A DNA stretch of 8,718 nt from Bdellovibrionales bacterium (GTDB lineage Bacteria > Bdellovibrionota > Bdellovibrionia > Bdellovibrionales > UBA1609): assembly GCA_027451425.1 (NCBI GenBank), contig DAIDJH010000056.1, positions 1-8,718 on the forward strand, read 5' to 3'. Position 1 is the first letter of the stretch. Every line of letters starts with the position of its first letter. Shown piece after piece: positions 6,098 through 8,718 of this stretch. The notes beneath the pieces were generated by a model, which was not told where the DNA came from, made no database searches, and saw nothing but the letters and a program-made list of their open reading frames with translations. The translations under genes were made by a program, and so were the position numbers.

Positions 6098-6975
6098 TAT
6101 TTGTTTTGGGTACGGAGGGCGGCTTTCAATGCCTTTGCCAAATCAAGCGCGCGGCCAACACCCCAATAATGAAGAAATAGTATGCGCGGCTTTTCGCCCA
6201 ACATGTGCTGATGAATCGCCGCGATATTGATGTCGTATTTACGAAGCGTTTTTAGTACGTTTTGCACTTCATTTTCTCTCATTGCGAAATCGCCCTCAAC
6301 CAAGGCGTTCTCGTTTGAGCCAATGAACGCAGCCCAGGTATTTACTCCCATAAATTTGCCAAATTTATGCCCGTGCATAAATGTTGTGCGACCAATCACG
6401 ATTTTGTAGACCCCGTTTACAAGATGACCGGGAGTTCCAAAAATCTTATCTATGGCTTTTGTGTCGATCTGATTTTTAGCCTGATCAATCTGCAAGTTTT
6501 TTGGCGGCGGAAGTGCCGCTGTGGCCTTAAGAGCGGCAAAGACTTTACCGACATTTTGTGCCACTTCGGGCTCTGGGCCCATGCCCTCTATATGCATGTA
6601 CATGATTTTAGGAGTTTCGAAAATATAGTGATTGTGGAGCGCCGTAACTTTAAGGCCATTATCTAACGCCGCACTCATAACAGAATTAATTTGATTCTCA
6701 GTCAGGACTAGATCGCCCATCACCTCAACGTGGCTACCAACGGATGTGAAGGCCGCCCATGCGGTTAGCCCCATCGCTGGCGTTATGCGAATTCCTTGAG
6801 CCATGACGTGTAAGTCGGTTCGCGGGTACTTTACTTTAAACACTGTGTGGCCAGCGTTCATTTGGCCTTTGAGCTTGGTTAATCTTTCAATTTCCGTCGG
6901 ATTCAAATGCGCGAAGGCGACATTTGCGATAAAGCTCACTAAAAAAATAGCTAGGGTTTGTACGAAAATCTTCAT
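6097..6975 (-). CDS. Periplasmic DUF1259 protein (LppY/LpqO type), chromate operon
   Basis: A 292-residue protein with a clear signal peptide: MKIFVQ, a hydrophobic core and AFA|H at residues 20-23. The mature part is two DUF1259 repeats, about 27-140 and 165-285. Each contains WAAF, then a G-D core, then HxH and a third histidine 12 residues later: H114, H116, H128 and H255, H257, H269. The repeated histidine pattern suggests a metal site in each half; that is inferred. DUF1259 genes are known next to chromate-resistance genes, but I know of no established biochemical role. The start at 6975 has a strong AGAGGAG ribosome site and overlaps the chrB stop as ATGA. The stop overlaps the chrA start by one base. 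It may bind or reduce chromium species, or pass them on, in the periplasm. Confidence 0.9.
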   Translation of the reverse strand: MKIFVQTLAIFLVSFIANVAFAHLNPTEIERLTKLKGQMNAGHTVFKVKYPRTDLHVMAQGIRITPAMGLTAWAAFTSVGSHVEVMGDLVLTENQINSVMSAALDNGLKVTALHNHYIFETPKIMYMHIEGMGPEPEVAQNVGKVFAALKATAALPPPKNLQIDQAKNQIDTKAIDKIFGTPGHLVNGVYKIVIGRTTFMHGHKFGKFMGVNTWAAFIGSNENALVEGDFAMRENEVQNVLKTLRKYDINIAAIHQHMLGEKPRILFLHYWGVGRALDLAKALKAALRTQNK

Positions 6976-7943
6976 TGTTTTCTCCTCTTAAAATATTCAT
7001 ATAAGTCGTCAAACATCACCGACGAGCGCGACAAACGCGTCTCGTCTTCGCGATGGGCGAGTGCAATCCCATTAATCAAGCGTTCGATTCCAGCCGTATC
7101 TTCTCTGGCAAATTTCTCATCCCGAAGATCAATATCGTGTACGATTTGAGAGATCTGAAGGAGGGCCTGGTCGTGGATATTGGTTCTTTTGATAATCACT
7201 TCGAAACTGCAAGAATCCCCCTCGTGTGTAAATTCCGCGTCAAACATATCGAAACGAATTTCATCCTTGAGGGGCTTATAGTTTTTGGCGTCCACGAATT
7301 TAAAAGACGCTTTTGCGTCAATGAATCGGCGAATCAACCACGCACAGGCCATTCGATCCACATGGATACCTCGACGAGTGACCCAAGTCCGTCCTTGCAA
7401 ATCATTCGGAGCGAATATTTTCGATCCAATTTTCGCGCCTCCCGGTTCGTTGAGCTGAAGCTTCGCCTCAAGGCTGCCCAAAAGTCCGCTCGCGACTTCT
7501 CTTCCACTTGCGGCAAAAAAATCGAGCGATTGAATTTGCTCTAAGCGACGCTTAAAGCGAGCGATTTCAATTTCGATCTCGCGCCGAGCTTCTGGTTTTA
7601 GCGCCGTACGTCTGCGAAAAGTATTTAGCTTCTTTTTTATTTCTTCTGACAGCTCAAGGTAACCCTTATCTCTGAGTGAATTGAATAACAACACGACTTC
7701 TTGGTTCGATAATCCATCGATGAAATTGGCCTCGCAAATTGTAGCCTCACCCTTGCCATCGATGATTTCACGCATGATCCATTGAAACGATTCGTAAGCC
7801 TCATTTGTCTTCGGCAGTACATAAACCGAATTTTTGATGGGAACGGCGCCTATGCCCTGGAGTTTTCTCCAGATCTTCACCCGAAAATAACTTGGCTTTG
7901 GCGGGATCTGATGGATAAGTAAAATCCACTGCTGTGAATTCAC
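6972..7943 (-). CDS. chrB: Chromate resistance regulator ChrB
   Basis: A 323-residue cytoplasmic protein. The N-terminal domain (about 1-90) begins WILLIHQIPPKPSYFRVKIW and continues RKLQGIGAVPIKNSVYVLP, the ChrB N-terminal pattern. A charged helical linker (about 90-145) follows. The C-terminal chromate-resistance domain (about 183-320) has TWVTRRGIHVDRMACAWLIR, FDAEFTHEGDSCSFE and a final helical part. I start it at GTG 7943: AGAAGG lies six bases upstream, and the known family begins at this point. ATG 7958 and TTG 7970 are also in frame, but TTG lies almost on the predicted transcription start. Known ChrB proteins sense chromate and regulate their own operon, which fits a first gene with an operator at its promoter. 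The stop overlaps the DUF1259 start by four bases. Confidence 0.93.
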   Translation of the reverse strand: MNSQQWILLIHQIPPKPSYFRVKIWRKLQGIGAVPIKNSVYVLPKTNEAYESFQWIMREIIDGKGEATICEANFIDGLSNQEVVLLFNSLRDKGYLELSEEIKKKLNTFRRRTALKPEARREIEIEIARFKRRLEQIQSLDFFAASGREVASGLLGSLEAKLQLNEPGGAKIGSKIFAPNDLQGRTWVTRRGIHVDRMACAWLIRRFIDAKASFKFVDAKNYKPLKDEIRFDMFDAEFTHEGDSCSFEVIIKRTNIHDQALLQISQIVHDIDLRDEKFAREDTAGIERLINGIALAHREDETRLSRSSVMFDDLYEYFKRRKQ

Positions 7944-7961
7944 GGGCGACCTTCTCATTTC

Positions 7962-7998
7962 CAATTGCAACTATTGTTCTAACAATATATAACAATTG
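7962..7998. promoter_or_regulatory. Probable shared operator between chrB and the propeller gene
   Basis: The core at 7972-7987 is a perfect dyad, TATTGTT-CT-AACAATA. CAATTG occurs at both outer edges (7962-7967 and 7993-7998), almost symmetric about the same centre. A further AACAAT at 7991-7996 repeats the right half-site at exactly 10 bp, one helical turn. A bound protein would cover the chrB -10 and the spacer of the other promoter. ChrB itself is the obvious candidate, but an unlinked repressor cannot be excluded. Confidence 0.65.
7965..7993 (+). promoter_or_regulatory. Promoter of the divergent propeller gene
   Basis: Plus strand: -35 TTGCAA at 7965-7970, a 17-base spacer, -10 TATAAC at 7988-7993. 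The predicted start is near 8000, about 23 bases before GTG 8023. Its spacer is one base plus the whole 16-bp dyad. Confidence 0.55.
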
Positions 7999-8010
7999 AA
8001 TCATAGTCAA
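7982..8010 (-). promoter_or_regulatory. Promoter of the chrB-DUF1259-chrA operon
   Basis: Minus strand: -35 TTGACT at 8005-8010, a 17-base spacer, -10 TATTGT at 7982-7987. The predicted start is near 7975, giving a leader of about 32 bases to GTG 7943. The -10 lies inside the dyad at 7972-7987. Confidence 0.6.
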
Positions 8011-8022
8011 ATGGAGACAGTC

Positions 8023-8718
8023 GTGAAGTTTTATGCCGCCTTTCTTATTTCGATAATCATTTCGTCACTGGCGCTCGGACGTACAGCACCCAACGACAAA
8101 TTATTTGTTCATGTCGGCGATTACCCGCTCGGCAAGGCGACTACGCGAATGGACTATTTGAGTTTGGATCAGCGAACCGGACTTCTGTATTTATCAAAAA
8201 TGGGGGCGGGTAAACTTCTCGTTTATGACACGAAAACCGACAAGCTCACGAAATCGCTTGCGGGATTCGCCAGGGTTACGGGAGTTTTGGCGGTGCCCGA
8301 GATAAATAAAGTCTACGCAAGCGTTCCCGGCGATAAGGGCCGTGTCGCAATCGTTGACATGCGAACTAATAAAGAAGTCGGAAGAGTTTCCGCCGGAGTG
8401 TTTCCCGATGGGATCGCCTATGACCCCATCGACCATAAGATATTTGTATCGGATGAAATTGGCCGCGCAATTACGGTTATTAGTGCCGACACAAATCGTG
8501 TAGTGACGCGGATTCGCCTTGGCGGTGAAGTCGGAAATGTCCGCTACGATGCAGTCACTAATAGGGTGTACGCGCCGGTCCAATCGAAAAATCTTTTGGC
8601 GGTGGTTGACCCCGTTCACGATAGCGTTCTGGCTCGTTTTGCTTTGCCAGGCGGAGATCATCCCCACGGCCTATTGATTTCTCCTAACGGAAAAATTGGC
8701 TATATCGCATGTGACCAA
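8023..8718 (+). CDS. Secreted beta-propeller protein, YncE/YVTN type (partial, 3' end outside)
   Basis: The first 232 codons of a gene that is open to the window edge. It starts at GTG 8023 with GGAG six bases upstream. Residues 2-19 are a signal peptide (basic KF, then an Ile/Leu/Ser-rich core, cut near ALG|RT), so it is periplasmic or released. The mature part shows at least four blades of about 40 residues with the propeller pattern: DYLSLDQRTGLLYLS with LLVYDTKTDKL; VPEINKVYASV with VAIVDMRTNKEVG; AYDPIDHKIFVSD with ITVISADTNRVV; RYDAVTNRVYAPV with LLAVVDPVHDSVL. HPHGLLISPNGKIGYI begins another blade. Such proteins usually act as binding or scaffold modules; the partner here is unknown. 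It diverges from the chromate operon and shares its operator region, which suggests joint regulation. Confidence 0.85.
   Translation, partial: MKFYAAFLISIIISSLALGRTAPNDKLFVHVGDYPLGKATTRMDYLSLDQRTGLLYLSKMGAGKLLVYDTKTDKLTKSLAGFARVTGVLAVPEINKVYASVPGDKGRVAIVDMRTNKEVGRVSAGVFPDGIAYDPIDHKIFVSDEIGRAITVISADTNRVVTRIRLGGEVGNVRYDAVTNRVYAPVQSKNLLAVVDPVHDSVLARFALPGGDHPHGLLISPNGKIGYIACDQ

Noticed and set aside
7944..7970. TTG 7970 or ATG 7958 as ChrB start
   Set aside because: TTG is only about five bases from the predicted transcription start. ATG 7958 has a weaker ribosome site and adds residues not typical of ChrB; it remains a second choice.
8194..8667. 157-codon minus-strand open frame
   Set aside because: Antisense to the propeller gene, whose repeat pattern and codon use are clearly coding.

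Overview
The window looks like accessory DNA from a predatory or predator-related bacterium, most likely Bdellovibrionota. The main pointer is the left-hand gene. It encodes a secreted repeat fibre with a globular head of the type seen in the large fibre families of Bdellovibrio (the mosaic adhesive trimer, MAT, proteins), and the base composition is mixed at roughly half G+C by eye. The assignment is inferred from protein style; no rRNA or other phylogenetic marker is present. There is no rRNA, intact tRNA, insertion sequence or CRISPR array.

Layout, left to right. (1) Positions 15-3228, minus strand: a two-gene operon, a small lipoprotein followed with an 11-bp overlap by the fibre. The fibre reading frame breaks close to the window edge, exactly where an internal repeat ends, so its C-terminal domain is missing or altered. 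(2) Positions 3387-3428: on the minus strand, what looks like the 3' end of a tRNA (ending CCA) followed at once by a decayed terminator. (3) Positions 3420-4167, plus strand: a two-gene cassette that starts inside that tRNA relic. It encodes a helix-turn-helix protein with a recombinase-like C-terminal half but no catalytic domain, then a 71-residue single-helix membrane protein with a very strong ribosome site. (4) Positions 4168-4521: a gene-free leader with two clear inverted repeats, preceding (5) a 151-residue cysteine-rich protein at 4522-4977 with no function I recognise. (6) Positions 4964-7943, minus strand: a tightly packed chromate-resistance operon, chrB, a periplasmic DUF1259 protein, chrA, all with overlapping stop and start codons. 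(7) Position 8023 onward, plus strand: a divergent secreted beta-propeller protein of the YncE/YVTN type that runs off the window.

How the parts work together. ChrB is expected to sense chromate and control the operon, ChrA to export chromate, and the DUF1259 and propeller proteins to act outside the inner membrane. The 79-bp gap between chrB and the propeller gene holds two back-to-back promoters, each with a 17-bp spacer, and a perfect 16-bp dyad. The dyad covers the chrB -10 box and fills the spacer of the other promoter, so one protein could control both sides. This is the best-supported regulatory finding in the window and suggests the propeller protein belongs to the chromate response.

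The most novel candidates are the tRNA-associated recombinase-like/membrane-protein cassette and the broken fibre gene.
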